In this document: piece by piece, positions 1-6,070 of the stretch
Layout of the letters: each line of letters begins with the position of its first letter
Position numbering within the stretch: the first letter of the stretch is position 1
Origin: Rhodocyclaceae bacterium
GTDB taxonomy: Bacteria; Pseudomonadota; Gammaproteobacteria; Burkholderiales; Rhodocyclaceae
NCBI GenBank assembly: GCA_013821865.1
Contig: PNJM01000049.1
Coordinates: 1 to 12,750 of the forward strand
Direction of reading: 5' to 3'
Length of the DNA stretch: 12,750 bases
Made by a program: the position numbers and the translations under genes
The notes under the pieces: generated by a model
Databases searched by the model: none
Told to the model about the DNA's origin: nothing
What the model saw: the letters and a program-made list of their open reading frames with translations, nothing else

Positions 1-200
1 GGCTGATTGTCCTGGTGATCGTCATGCTGATTTTTGGCACCAAGAAGCTGCGCAACATCGGCAGCGACCTTGGTGGCGCCGTCAAGGGCTTCAAGGACGG
101 CATGAAGGAAGGCACGGCCGACAAGCCTGCCGAGGCCCCGCCGCCGCAGGTGACGGGCCAGACGATCGAAGGCGAAGTCAAAGAGAAGACCAAATCTTAG
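1..200 (+). CDS. tatA: TatA, twin-arginine translocase pore subunit (5' end truncated)
   Basis: TatA oligomerises in the inner membrane to form the passage for folded proteins carrying twin-arginine signal peptides. The open frame runs in from the left edge (codons in phase from base 3) to TAG at 198-200. The visible part is the end of a hydrophobic helix ([11 protein letters not shown]), the FGTKKL hinge and an amphipathic helix (residues [17 protein letters not shown]), then a short charged, Pro-rich tail ending KEKTKS. About ten N-terminal codons are probably missing, judging from usual TatA length. An in-frame GTG at 15 and ATG at 24 lie inside the membrane helix and are not starts. tatB and tatC follow, as in most proteobacterial tat operons. 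The related TatE is possible in isolation, but the context favours TatA. Confidence 0.93.
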   Translation, partial: LIVLVIVMLIFGTKKLRNIGSDLGGAVKGFKDGMKEGTADKPAEAPPPQVTGQTIEGEVKEKTKS

Positions 201-280
201 CAAGGAGTGAAGGGTGACATGAGGAGATAAAAGCGGTCTCGGAACCCCCCCTCCTTCCTGACTCCTCCCCCTCACCATCC
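201..280 (+). promoter_or_regulatory. tatA-tatB spacer with purine block facing an anti-SD-like pyrimidine block
   Basis: This 80-bp spacer holds two purine-rich segments (AAGGAG at 202-207, GAGGAG at 221-226) and a long pyrimidine run at 246-280 containing CTCCTT (251-256) and CTCCTC (262-267). The two classes are complementary and can pair as nested stems (203-207 with 262-266; 222-226 with 251-255). A tiny frame, ATG AGG AGA TAA (219-230), follows the first purine block and carries two adjacent rare arginine codons. No Shine-Dalgarno sequence lies within 20 nt of the tatB ATG at 281. A role in holding TatB below TatA is inference. Confidence 0.45.
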
Positions 281-724
281 ATGTTCGACATCGGGTTCTC
301 CGAGTTGATCGTCATCGCCCTGGTGGCACTGGTCGTCATCGGCCCTGAGCGCCTGCCGCGCGTGGCGCGCACCGCCGGCCATTTGCTCGGCCGCCTGCAA
401 CGCTACGTGAGCGACGTCAAGTCCGACATCAACCGGGAAATCCAGCTCGACGAGATCAAGAAGGCGCAGCGGGAGATGGAACAGTCGGTGCGGTCGATGG
501 AATCATCCGTGACGCAGGAGTTGAGCAGCGTCGAGAGCGAACTGAACCAATCCATCCTGCCGCCGTCCGGGCAGACCGCTGCACAGTCGTCCGAAACACC
601 CGCTGACGCAACGCAGCCGGCCGAACCGCAACCCGCGACGGCTGTCGTGCCGGAAGCAGCCGGCACGCCGCAGATGGATCTGGGCTTCGATTCGCAGCAG
701 GCGGCGTCGAAGAAGACCGCCTGA
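281..724 (+). CDS. tatB: TatB, twin-arginine translocase receptor subunit
   Basis: TatB joins TatC in the complex that recognises twin-arginine signal peptides. The 147-residue protein starts [10 protein letters not shown], the hallmark N terminus, with the conserved Glu at residue 8. A single membrane helix covers about residues 5-21, then comes the GPERLP hinge (21-26) and a long charged helix to about residue 92 ([17 protein letters not shown] region). The tail is rich in Pro, Ala, Thr and Gln and is probably disordered. The ATG at 281 is fixed by the conserved N terminus, although no ribosome binding site precedes it. It lies 80 nt after tatA and 10 nt before tatC, so the three genes should share a transcript. 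Confidence 0.96.
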   Translation: MFDIGFSELIVIALVALVVIGPERLPRVARTAGHLLGRLQRYVSDVKSDINREIQLDEIKKAQREMEQSVRSMESSVTQELSSVESELNQSILPPSGQTAAQSSETPADATQPAEPQPATAVVPEAAGTPQMDLGFDSQQAASKKTA

Positions 725-734
725 CCGGCACTCC

Positions 735-1538
735 ATGACCGAGCAGCAGGAAACCTTCATCACGCATCTGATCGAGCTGCGCACCCGGCTGATCCGGGCC
801 TTCGCCGCGATCCTGATCGTGTTCGTCTGCCTCTTCCCCTGGGCCAAGGAACTCTATGCCCTGATGGCGCAACCGCTGCTGGCTTCCCTGCCCAAGGGCG
901 GACAGATGATCGCCACGGATGTGGTCGGCGTCTTCATCGTGCCGATGAAAGTGACGCTGCTGGCGGCTTTCCTCGTCACGCTGCCCTATGTGCTCTATCA
1001 GGTCTGGGCCTTTGTCGCGCCGGGACTTTATGCCCACGAGAAAAAGCTGGTGCTGCCGCTGATCTTTGCCAGCGTGGCGCTGTTCTTCTGTGGCATGGCC
1101 TTCGCCTATTTCCTCGTTTTTCCGACGGTGTTCAAGTTCATGTCGGCGGTGGCGCCCGAGGGGGTGGCCTGGATGACCGACATCGACAAGTACCTGTCCT
1201 TCGTACTCAGCACTTTTGTAGCCTTCGGCGTGACCTTCGAGGTGCCGGTGGTGGTGATCGTGCTGGTCAGGATCGGCGTCGTGAGCATCGCCAAGCTGAA
1301 GGAGGCGCGGCCCTATGTCATCGTCGGCGCCTTCGTCATCGGCGCCATCTTCACCCCGCCTGATGTGCTCTCGCAAGTCATGCTTGCCGTGCCGCTCTGG
1401 CTGCTCTATGAACTGGGCATAGTCCTGGCGCGCTTCGTCGAGAAGCCGGCCCCGCAGTCCGACTACATTCCGCCCGGCGATGCCGAGATGGAGCGCGAAC
1501 TGGACAAGGCGGAAGCCGACTCTGGGAAAGACGCCTGA
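735..1538 (+). CDS. tatC: TatC, twin-arginine translocase core subunit
   Basis: TatC is the six-helix inner-membrane protein that binds the twin-arginine motif. In the 267 residues I see the N-terminal cytoplasmic motif HLIELR (11-16), the FVAPGLYAHE motif (93-102) with its conserved Glu102, the membrane-embedded Glu169 in GVTFEVP, and TPPDVLSQ (207-214) before the last helices. About six hydrophobic segments are evident. The tail after residue 235 is charged and somewhat longer than the shortest TatC proteins. The start ATG at 735 has only a weak purine stretch upstream and follows the tatB stop by 10 nt, so translational coupling is likely. A terminator at 1591-1611 closes the operon. Confidence 0.97.
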   Translation: MTEQQETFITHLIELRTRLIRAFAAILIVFVCLFPWAKELYALMAQPLLASLPKGGQMIATDVVGVFIVPMKVTLLAAFLVTLPYVLYQVWAFVAPGLYAHEKKLVLPLIFASVALFFCGMAFAYFLVFPTVFKFMSAVAPEGVAWMTDIDKYLSFVLSTFVAFGVTFEVPVVVIVLVRIGVVSIAKLKEARPYVIVGAFVIGAIFTPPDVLSQVMLAVPLWLLYELGIVLARFVEKPAPQSDYIPPGDAEMERELDKAEADSGKDA

Positions 1539-1551
1539 GCCGGCAGGCGCC

Positions 1552-1580
1552 TTGGCGATTCCCGCCCGGGCCGTTAAGAT
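1552..1580 (+). promoter_or_regulatory. Possible sigma-70 promoter of the sigma-54 activator gene
   Basis: TTGGCG (1552-1557) and TAAGAT (1575-1580) are separated by 17 nt, each matching the consensus in four of six positions. A start near 1587 would give a leader of about 48 nt. It would also put the terminator hairpin at 1591-1611 at the extreme 5' end of the new transcript. The match is modest and rests on reading alone. Confidence 0.3.
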
Positions 1581-1590
1581 GGAACGAGTT

Positions 1591-1611
1591 CGGGGGCATG
1601 CCCCCGTTTTT
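1591..1611 (+). terminator. Rho-independent terminator after tatC
   Basis: CGGGGG (1591-1596), loop CATG and CCCCCG (1601-1606) form a perfect G+C stem, followed directly by five T residues (1607-1611). The hairpin lies 52 nt after the tatC stop and 23 nt before the activator ATG. It separates tatABC from the downstream module. Confidence 0.85.
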
Positions 1612-1634
1612 CATCCGCCTGTCCGGAGCGGCGC

Positions 1635-3086
1635 ATGGCCAAGCCCACCCGATCGAGACTTACCAACGACGCCGATGTCCGCAGCCTGGCGTCGAGTGCG
1701 TTGCTGCGCCTCTTCGACAGCCTCTATGAAGGCGCCGTGGTGGTGGATCGTGCCGGCCGCATCACCTGGATCAACGACAAGTACAAGGCGCTCCTCGGCT
1801 GGAACGGCGCCGATCCCGTCGAGGGCCGCGCGATCGAGGAGGTCATTCCGAACAGCCGCTTGCGGCAGGTCATGGAAAGCGGGCGTGCCGAACTGCTCGA
1901 TGTCTTCGCCATTGGCTCCCGCCAGGTCGTGGTCTCCCGCATTCCATTGCAGGACGAGTCCGGTGCCGTGATCGGCGGACTGGGCGTAATCCTCTACGAC
2001 CGGGTGCAGGCTCTCAAGCCGATCGTTTCCAAGTTCCAGCAGATGCAGGCCGATCTCGCCAGCGTGCGCCGGGAACTGGCCGGGTCGCGCCAGGCCAAGT
2101 ATCGCTTCAGCCAGATGGTCGGCCTCTCGGGCAGTCTGCGCGACGTCAAGGAGCAGGCGCGCCGAGCCGCCGAGTGCAGCGCCACTGTGCTGCTGCTGGG
2201 AGAGACGGGGACCGGCAAGGAGCTGTTGGCCCACGCCATCCACGGCGCCAGCCGGCGCGCCGACAAGCCGCTGGTGGGTTTGAATGCCGCCGCCATCCCC
2301 GAGACGCTGCTCGAGGCGGAGTTGTTCGGTGTGGAGCCGGGGGCCTACACGGGAGCCGGTTCGAAGCCGCGACCGGGCAAATTCCAGCTCGCCGATGGCG
2401 GCACGCTGTTCCTCGACGAAGTGGGCGACATGCCGCTCATGCTCCAGGCAAAGCTGCTGCGCGTGTTGCAGGAGGGTGAAATCGAGCCGCTCGGATCGAA
2501 CCGGCTGCGCACTATTGACGTGCGGGTGATAGCGGCTACCAGCCGCGACCTCAAGGCCATGGTGGACGCCGGCAGCTTCCGCGCCGACCTCTACTACCGG
2601 CTCAATGTCCTGCCGCTCCGTCTTCCGCCCCTGCGCGAGCGGCTGGAGGATCTGCCGGTGCTGTGCGAAGCACTGCTCGAACAGATCGCGGAAAATGCCG
2701 GTGAGCCGGTGAAGTCGGTGGCCGAGGCAGGACTGGCCCGGCTTGCCGCCTACCACTGGCCGGGCAATGTACGCGAACTGGGGAACATCCTGCAGTTCGC
2801 TGCCGCGAGGTACGACACACGCCTGCTCGGTCCCGGGCATTTCGCCGACCTGCCAGTTACCGCACCGGTCGAAGCCGTTCCTGCGGCGCCTGACGGGGAA
2901 GTGCGCACCCTGCGCAACGCCGTCGCTGCCGCAGAAAAAGCTGAAATACTCAAGGCCCTTGCCATCGCCAAAGGTGTCAAGCTGAATGCCGCAAAACTGC
3001 TAAGCATAAGCCGTGCGCAGCTTTACGAGAAACTTACGGCCTATGGTCTGCTGTCCGAATCGGCAGACAAAAAAGAAGCTGTCTGA
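1635..3086 (+). CDS. PAS-domain sigma-54-dependent transcriptional activator (bacterial enhancer-binding protein)
   Basis: This 483-residue protein should hydrolyse ATP to open promoters held by sigma-54 RNA polymerase. Residues 22-122 form a PAS sensor (FDSLYEGAVVVDRAGRITWI), followed by IPNSRL, a motif I associate with RocR-like PAS activators. A helical linker (125-160) leads to an AAA+ domain: Walker A GETGTGKE (189-196), sigma-54 contact loop GAYTGA (236-241, a Tyr form of GAFTGA), Walker B GGTLFLDE (255-262), arginine-finger region FRADLYYRLNVLPLRLPPLR (315-334) and sensor II WPGNVREL (375-382). A Fis-type helix-turn-helix lies at 449-470. There is no phosphoreceiver domain, so a ligand sensed by PAS is likelier than a histidine kinase. 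CGGAG (1624-1628) supports the ATG. The gene ends inside the dyads thought to be its own targets. Effector unknown. Confidence 0.95.
   Translation: MAKPTRSRLTNDADVRSLASSALLRLFDSLYEGAVVVDRAGRITWINDKYKALLGWNGADPVEGRAIEEVIPNSRLRQVMESGRAELLDVFAIGSRQVVVSRIPLQDESGAVIGGLGVILYDRVQALKPIVSKFQQMQADLASVRRELAGSRQAKYRFSQMVGLSGSLRDVKEQARRAAECSATVLLLGETGTGKELLAHAIHGASRRADKPLVGLNAAAIPETLLEAELFGVEPGAYTGAGSKPRPGKFQLADGGTLFLDEVGDMPLMLQAKLLRVLQEGEIEPLGSNRLRTIDVRVIAATSRDLKAMVDAGSFRADLYYRLNVLPLRLPPLRERLEDLPVLCEALLEQIAENAGEPVKSVAEAGLARLAAYHWPGNVRELGNILQFAAARYDTRLLGPGHFADLPVTAPVEAVPAAPDGEVRTLRNAVAAAEKAEILKALAIAKGVKLNAAKLLSISRAQLYEKLTAYGLLSESADKKEAV
3051..3070 (+). promoter_or_regulatory. Upstream activator site 1 (dyad TGTCnG-N6-CnGACA)
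   Basis: The arms TGTCCG (3052-3057) and CAGACA (3064-3069) form an imperfect dyad with a 6-nt spacer, matching at five of six positions. It lies within the last codons of the activator gene, about 208 bp upstream of the predicted sigma-54 start. The same arm pattern and spacing recur at 3079-3098 and 3148-3167. Confidence 0.7.
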
Positions 3087-3098
3087 TTTTCCGGACAT
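3079..3098 (+). promoter_or_regulatory. Upstream activator site 2 (dyad TGTCnG-N6-CnGACA)
   Basis: Arms TGTCTG (3080-3085) and CGGACA (3092-3097) flank a 6-nt spacer. The activator stop codon (TGA, 3084-3086) lies within the site. Its centre is 28 bp from site 1 and about 180 bp upstream of the predicted transcription start, within the range usual for enhancer-like sites of sigma-54 activators. Confidence 0.72.
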
Positions 3099-3147
3099 CA
3101 CAGAAAATTCATTTGAATCATTGCCTTGACACATTTTCAAAGCGTTG

Positions 3148-3167
3148 CTGTCAGGCTGGTCGGACAG
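3148..3167 (+). promoter_or_regulatory. Upstream activator site 3 (dyad TGTCnG-N6-CnGACA)
   Basis: This is the best of the three dyads: CTGTCAG (3148-3154), six spacer bases, CGGACAG (3161-3167), with six of seven arm positions complementary. It is centred about 111 bp upstream of the predicted sigma-54 start. The right arm also overlaps a possible sigma-70 -35 element. Confidence 0.75.
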
Positions 3168-3188
3168 TCATTTTCCCTTAGATATAAT
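3161..3188 (+). promoter_or_regulatory. Possible sigma-70 promoter overlapping activator site 3
   Basis: A perfect TATAAT (3183-3188) lies 16 nt after CGGACA (3161-3166), which matches the -35 consensus TTGACA at four of six positions. It would start transcripts near 3195. The surroundings are AT-rich, so a chance -10 match is quite possible. Confidence 0.25.
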
Positions 3189-3222
3189 TCGATGCCGGTT
3201 TCTCTCATAAAAATTTATTATA

Positions 3223-3235
3223 AAACAAATAGTTA
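3223..3235 (+). promoter_or_regulatory. Candidate IHF binding site
   Basis: The bases AAACAAATAGTTA match the IHF consensus WATCAANNNNTTR with one mismatch (A for T at the third position). An A/T-only stretch just upstream (3207-3225) is the usual flank of strong IHF sites. It lies between the activator sites and the -24/-12 promoter, where IHF bending would bring the activator to the polymerase. Confidence 0.5.
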
Positions 3236-3242
3236 GATAGCA

Positions 3243-3258
3243 TGGCACGCGTCATGCA
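3243..3258 (+). promoter_or_regulatory. Sigma-54 (-24/-12) promoter of the transporter operon
   Basis: TGGCACGCGTCATGCA matches the consensus TGGCAC-N5-TTGCA with a single change (ATGCA). The invariant GG (3244-3245) and GC (3256-3257) are separated by exactly 10 nt, as sigma-54 requires. Transcription should begin near 3268-3270, leaving a leader of about 52 nt before the binding-protein ATG. The adjacent sigma-54 activator gene and three upstream dyads support the call. Confidence 0.88.
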
Positions 3259-3304
3259 AGTATTTTTCCATCGAGGCTGCGAGCTGTTTCGCGACCCGAC
3301 CAAT

Positions 3305-3311
3305 AAGGAGG
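3305..3311 (+). promoter_or_regulatory. Strong ribosome binding site of the binding-protein gene
   Basis: AAGGAGG, a near-complete complement of the 16S rRNA 3' end, lies 9 nt before the ATG at 3321. It is the strongest site in the window, fitting a periplasmic binding protein needed in excess over its membrane partners. Confidence 0.85.
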
Positions 3312-3320
3312 AAATGCACC

Positions 3321-4508
3321 ATGCTCAAACGCATCCTATGCGCTGCCATGGCGGCGGGCGCGCTGATCCTGGCCGGATCGGCAACAGCCCAGGAACTCAA
3401 GATCGCCTTGATCGCCGGCAAGACCGGGCCTCTCGAAGCCTATGCCAAGGACACGGAAAAAGGCTTCATGCTCGGGCTGGAATACCTGACCAACGGCACC
3501 ATGACGCTGAACGGCCGCAAGATCCGGGTCATCGTCAAGGACGACCAGCTGAAGCCCGACCTCGGCAAGGCGATGCTGGCCGAGGCCTACGGCGACGACA
3601 AGGTCGACATCGCCGTCGGCACCACCAGTTCCGGCGTGGCCCTGGCCATGCTGCCGGTGGCCGAGGAGTACAAGAAGGTGCTGATCGTCGAGCCGGCCGT
3701 GGCCGACGCCATTACCGGCGACAAATGGAACCGCTACATCTTCCGCACCGGCCGCAATTCGGCGCAGGACGGCCTGGCCAGCGCGGCCACCCTGAAGGGC
3801 GGCGGCAGCGTAGCCTACCTGGCGCAGGACTACGCCTTCGGCCGCGACGGCGTCAAGGCCGGCAAGGAAGCCCTGGCCGCGGTGGGCAGCAAGGCCAAGG
3901 TGGTGCATGAGGAATATGCGCCGCAGACCACCACCGACTTCACCGCGCCGGCGCAGCGCGTGTTCGACGCGCTGAAGGACAGGCCCGAGCCGCGCGTGCT
4001 CGGCATCATCTGGGCCGGCGCGCATCCCATGACCAAGATCGCCGACCTCAAGCCGGAGCGCTTCGGCATCATGCTGGCGCCCGGCGGCAACATCCTGCCG
4101 GTGATGAAAGGATGGCGGAACTATGCCGGCACCGAGGGCGCGATCTACTATTACTACGCCTTCCCGAAGAACAAGATGAACGACTGGCTGGTCGCCGAGC
4201 ACCAGAAGCGCTTCAATTCGCCGCCGGACTTCTTCACCGCGGGCGGCTTCGCCGCCGCCAGCGCGGCGCTGACGGCGCTGACCAAGGCCGGCTCCAGCGA
4301 CACCGAGAAACTCATCGCCGCCATGGAAGGCATGGATTTCGACACGCCCAAGGGCAAGATGACCTTCCGCAAGGAGGATCACCAGGCGATGCAGTCGATG
4401 TACCACTTCCGCATCAAGAAGAACCAGGCCGGCGAGTGGGACCTGCTCGAACTGGTGCGCGAGATACCCGCCAGCGAGCTGCCGGTGCCGGTGCGCAACA
4501 AGCGCTGA
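3321..4508 (+). CDS. Periplasmic substrate-binding protein of a branched-chain-amino-acid-type ABC transporter
   Basis: This 395-residue protein should capture the substrate in the periplasm and hand it to the LivHM-type permease. A Sec signal peptide (KR, hydrophobic core, AGSATA) ends at a probable cleavage after Ala23. The mature part has the type I binding fold of the LivJ/LivK class: first strand LKIALIAGKTGPLEAY (26-41), then DDQLKPDLGKA and VGTTSSGVALAMLPVAEEY, where a ligand contact is expected. Cys7 lies in the signal; I see no cysteine in the mature protein, so it is not a lipoprotein. The start is fixed by AAGGAGG and the signal peptide. It is first in a probable sigma-54 operon. 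LivK-like proteins bind amino acids, amides, aromatic acids and other carboxylates, so the family does not reveal the ligand. Confidence 0.93.
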   Translation: MLKRILCAAMAAGALILAGSATAQELKIALIAGKTGPLEAYAKDTEKGFMLGLEYLTNGTMTLNGRKIRVIVKDDQLKPDLGKAMLAEAYGDDKVDIAVGTTSSGVALAMLPVAEEYKKVLIVEPAVADAITGDKWNRYIFRTGRNSAQDGLASAATLKGGGSVAYLAQDYAFGRDGVKAGKEALAAVGSKAKVVHEEYAPQTTTDFTAPAQRVFDALKDRPEPRVLGIIWAGAHPMTKIADLKPERFGIMLAPGGNILPVMKGWRNYAGTEGAIYYYYAFPKNKMNDWLVAEHQKRFNSPPDFFTAGGFAAASAALTALTKAGSSDTEKLIAAMEGMDFDTPKGKMTFRKEDHQAMQSMYHFRIKKNQAGEWDLLELVREIPASELPVPVRNKR

Positions 4509-4516
4509 TCCCGGAC

Positions 4517-4539
4517 GGGGCGGGCGGGCAGCCCGCCCC
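4517..4539 (+). other. G+C-rich stem-loop between the binding-protein and livG genes
   Basis: GGGGCGGGC (4517-4525) pairs perfectly with GCCCGCCCC (4531-4539) across a 5-nt loop. No T run follows, so it is a weak terminator at best. Its place just after the binding-protein stop suggests mRNA 3'-end protection or partial attenuation, raising binding-protein output over the downstream genes. That role is inference. Confidence 0.6.
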
Positions 4540-4551
4540 CGGACTGCGACC

Positions 4552-5352
4552 ATGAACACGATGCAGAACGGTGCCGCCGCGGTCTCCGGGTCCGCGGTGC
4601 TCTCCACCCACGGCCTCACCATCCGCTTCGGCGGCCACGTGGCGGTGAACAACGTCACGGCCGAGTTCCGGCCCGGCACGCTGACCGCTATCGTCGGTCC
4701 GAACGGCGCCGGCAAGACCACCTACTTCAACCTGATTTCCGGCCAGCTGCCGGCCAGTGCGGGATCGGTCAGGCTGTATGGCGAGGACGTAACCCGCCTC
4801 GGCGCGGCGCAGCGCACGCGCCGCGGCATCGGTCGCGCCTTCCAGCTGACCAACCTGTTCCCCAACCTGACGGTGCTGGAGAACGTCCGCCTGGCGGTGC
4901 AGAACCGCGCCGGACTGGGTCTCAACCTGCTGTCGCTGTGGTCGGACCACGTCGAGGCGATCGAGAAGGCCGAGCACTTCCTGCATCGGGTCGCGCTCGC
5001 CGACCGGCGCAACGAACCCGCCTCCGCGCTCTCCCACGGCGACAAGCGCAAGCTCGAAGTGGCCATCCTGCTGGCGCTGGAGCCGGACATCTTCATGTTC
5101 GACGAGCCGACCGCCGGCATGAGCGTGGACGAGGTGCCGGTGGTGCTGGAACTGATCCAGCAGATGAAGGAACAGGGCGACAAGACCATCCTGCTGGTCG
5201 AGCACAAGATGGACGTGGTGCGCTCGCTGGCCGACCGCATCATCGTGCTGCACAACGGCTATCTCGTCGCGGACGGCGATCCGGCCGAGGTCATGAATTC
5301 GCCCATCGTGCAGGAAGCCTATCTCGGCATGGGAGTGGCGGAGCATGTCTGA
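4552..5352 (+). CDS. livG: LivG-type ABC transporter ATP-binding protein
   Basis: This is one of two cytoplasmic ATPases that power the LivHM-type permease. The 266-residue protein has Walker A GPNGAGKT (49-56), Q-loop Gln98 in GRAFQLTNLFP, signature LSHGDKRKLE (160-169), Walker B FMFDEPTAGM (181-190) with catalytic Glu185, and H-loop His218 in LLVEHKM. The RTRRGIGRAFQ stretch and GLGLNLL insertion fit LivG rather than LivF. The signature reads LSHGD instead of LSGGQ; LivG proteins vary here, so I treat it as active. The ribosome binding site at 4552 is weak, and an in-frame ATG at 4561 is an alternative. The gene overlaps livF by 8 nt. The symbol denotes family, not proven leucine transport. 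Confidence 0.92.
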   Translation: MNTMQNGAAAVSGSAVLSTHGLTIRFGGHVAVNNVTAEFRPGTLTAIVGPNGAGKTTYFNLISGQLPASAGSVRLYGEDVTRLGAAQRTRRGIGRAFQLTNLFPNLTVLENVRLAVQNRAGLGLNLLSLWSDHVEAIEKAEHFLHRVALADRRNEPASALSHGDKRKLEVAILLALEPDIFMFDEPTAGMSVDEVPVVLELIQQMKEQGDKTILLVEHKMDVVRSLADRIIVLHNGYLVADGDPAEVMNSPIVQEAYLGMGVAEHV

Positions 5353-6070
5353 GCCGATGCTCTCCCTGACCGGCGTCCATACGCACATCGGCCAGTACCA
5401 CATCCTGCAGGGCGTGGACATGACGGTGCCGCGCGGCGAGCTGACCGTGCTGCTGGGACGCAACGGCGCCGGCAAGACCACCACCCTGCGCACCATCATG
5501 GGCCTCTGGCACGCCTCGCGCGGCGCCCTGCTGTTCGACGGGCGCGACATCACCCAGGCGGCCACGCCGGACATTTCCTGCGCCGGCATCGCCTACGTGC
5601 CCGAGAACATGGGCATCTTCTCGGATCTGACGGTGCGCGAGAACCTCCTGCTCGCGGCGCGCGAAGGCTCGCCGGACACGACGCGGCTGGAGTGGATCTT
5701 CGGCTTCTTCCCGGCGCTGAAGAAATTCTGGAACCAGGCGGCCGGCACGCTTTCGGGCGGCCAGAAACAGATGCTCGCCATCGCCCGCGCCATCGTCGAA
5801 CCGAGGAAGCTCCTGCTGGTCGACGAGCCGACCAAGGGCTTGGCGCCGGCCATCATCCAGAGCCTGATCACCGCCTTCCGCGAACTGAAGGCGATGGAGA
5901 CGACGATTCTCCTGGTCGAGCAGAACTTCAGCTTCGTCAAGTCTCTCGGCGACACGGTGGCGGTGATGGACGACGGCCGCATCGTGCACAGCGGCGGCAT
6001 GAACGAGTTGGCGGAAGACCGCGACTTGCAGCAGAAACTGCTCGGCCTCTCACTGGACACGCACCAATGA
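5345..6070 (+). CDS. livF: LivF-type ABC transporter ATP-binding protein
   Basis: This is the second ATPase of the transporter, 241 residues. Visible motifs are Walker A GRNGAGKT (38-45), the YVPENMGIF segment (84-92) with Glu in place of the Q-loop Gln, signature LSGGQKQM (136-143), Walker B LLLVDEPTKGLAP (156-168) and LLVEQNF (189-195), where Gln replaces the H-loop His. The Glu and Gln replacements and the KGLAP motif are normal for LivF and separate it from LivG. The ATG at 5345 lies inside the end of livG with GGCGGAG just upstream, so translation is probably coupled. Its stop overlaps the livH start in ATGA. Substrate unknown. Confidence 0.93.
   Translation: MSEPMLSLTGVHTHIGQYHILQGVDMTVPRGELTVLLGRNGAGKTTTLRTIMGLWHASRGALLFDGRDITQAATPDISCAGIAYVPENMGIFSDLTVRENLLLAAREGSPDTTRLEWIFGFFPALKKFWNQAAGTLSGGQKQMLAIARAIVEPRKLLLVDEPTKGLAPAIIQSLITAFRELKAMETTILLVEQNFSFVKSLGDTVAVMDDGRIVHSGGMNELAEDRDLQQKLLGLSLDTHQ

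Noticed and set aside
1619..1638. A CTGTCCG half-site at the activator start that could suggest autoregulation
   Set aside because: The second arm (CGCATG) matches CnGACA poorly, so it is not a complete dyad; a 7-bp half-site can arise by chance.
2340..2357. GAYTGA instead of GAFTGA in the activator, possibly inactivating
   Set aside because: Tyr is a natural conservative variant at this position and all other AAA+ motifs are intact, so I regard the activator as functional.
3107..3118. Small palindrome ATTCA-TT-TGAAT between activator sites 2 and 3
   Set aside because: It is short, AT-rich and unlike the other sites; chance is a sufficient explanation.
3126..3131. TTGACA, a perfect -35 hexamer upstream of the transporter operon
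   Set aside because: No acceptable -10 sequence lies 16-18 nt downstream (TGTCAG or similar).
3336..4721. 461-codon open frame on the minus strand opposite the binding-protein gene, and similar long antisense frames at 456-1376, 1611-2840 and 7068-8264
   Set aside because: They lie opposite strong, motif-supported genes in GC-rich DNA, where the antisense frame rarely meets a stop. Their translations are rich in His, Arg and Gly with no recognisable domain, and I see no ribosome binding sites.
5029..5058. Non-canonical ABC signature LSHGDKR in LivG as a sign of decay
   Set aside because: LivG proteins vary in this motif, and Walker A, Walker B and the H-loop are intact.
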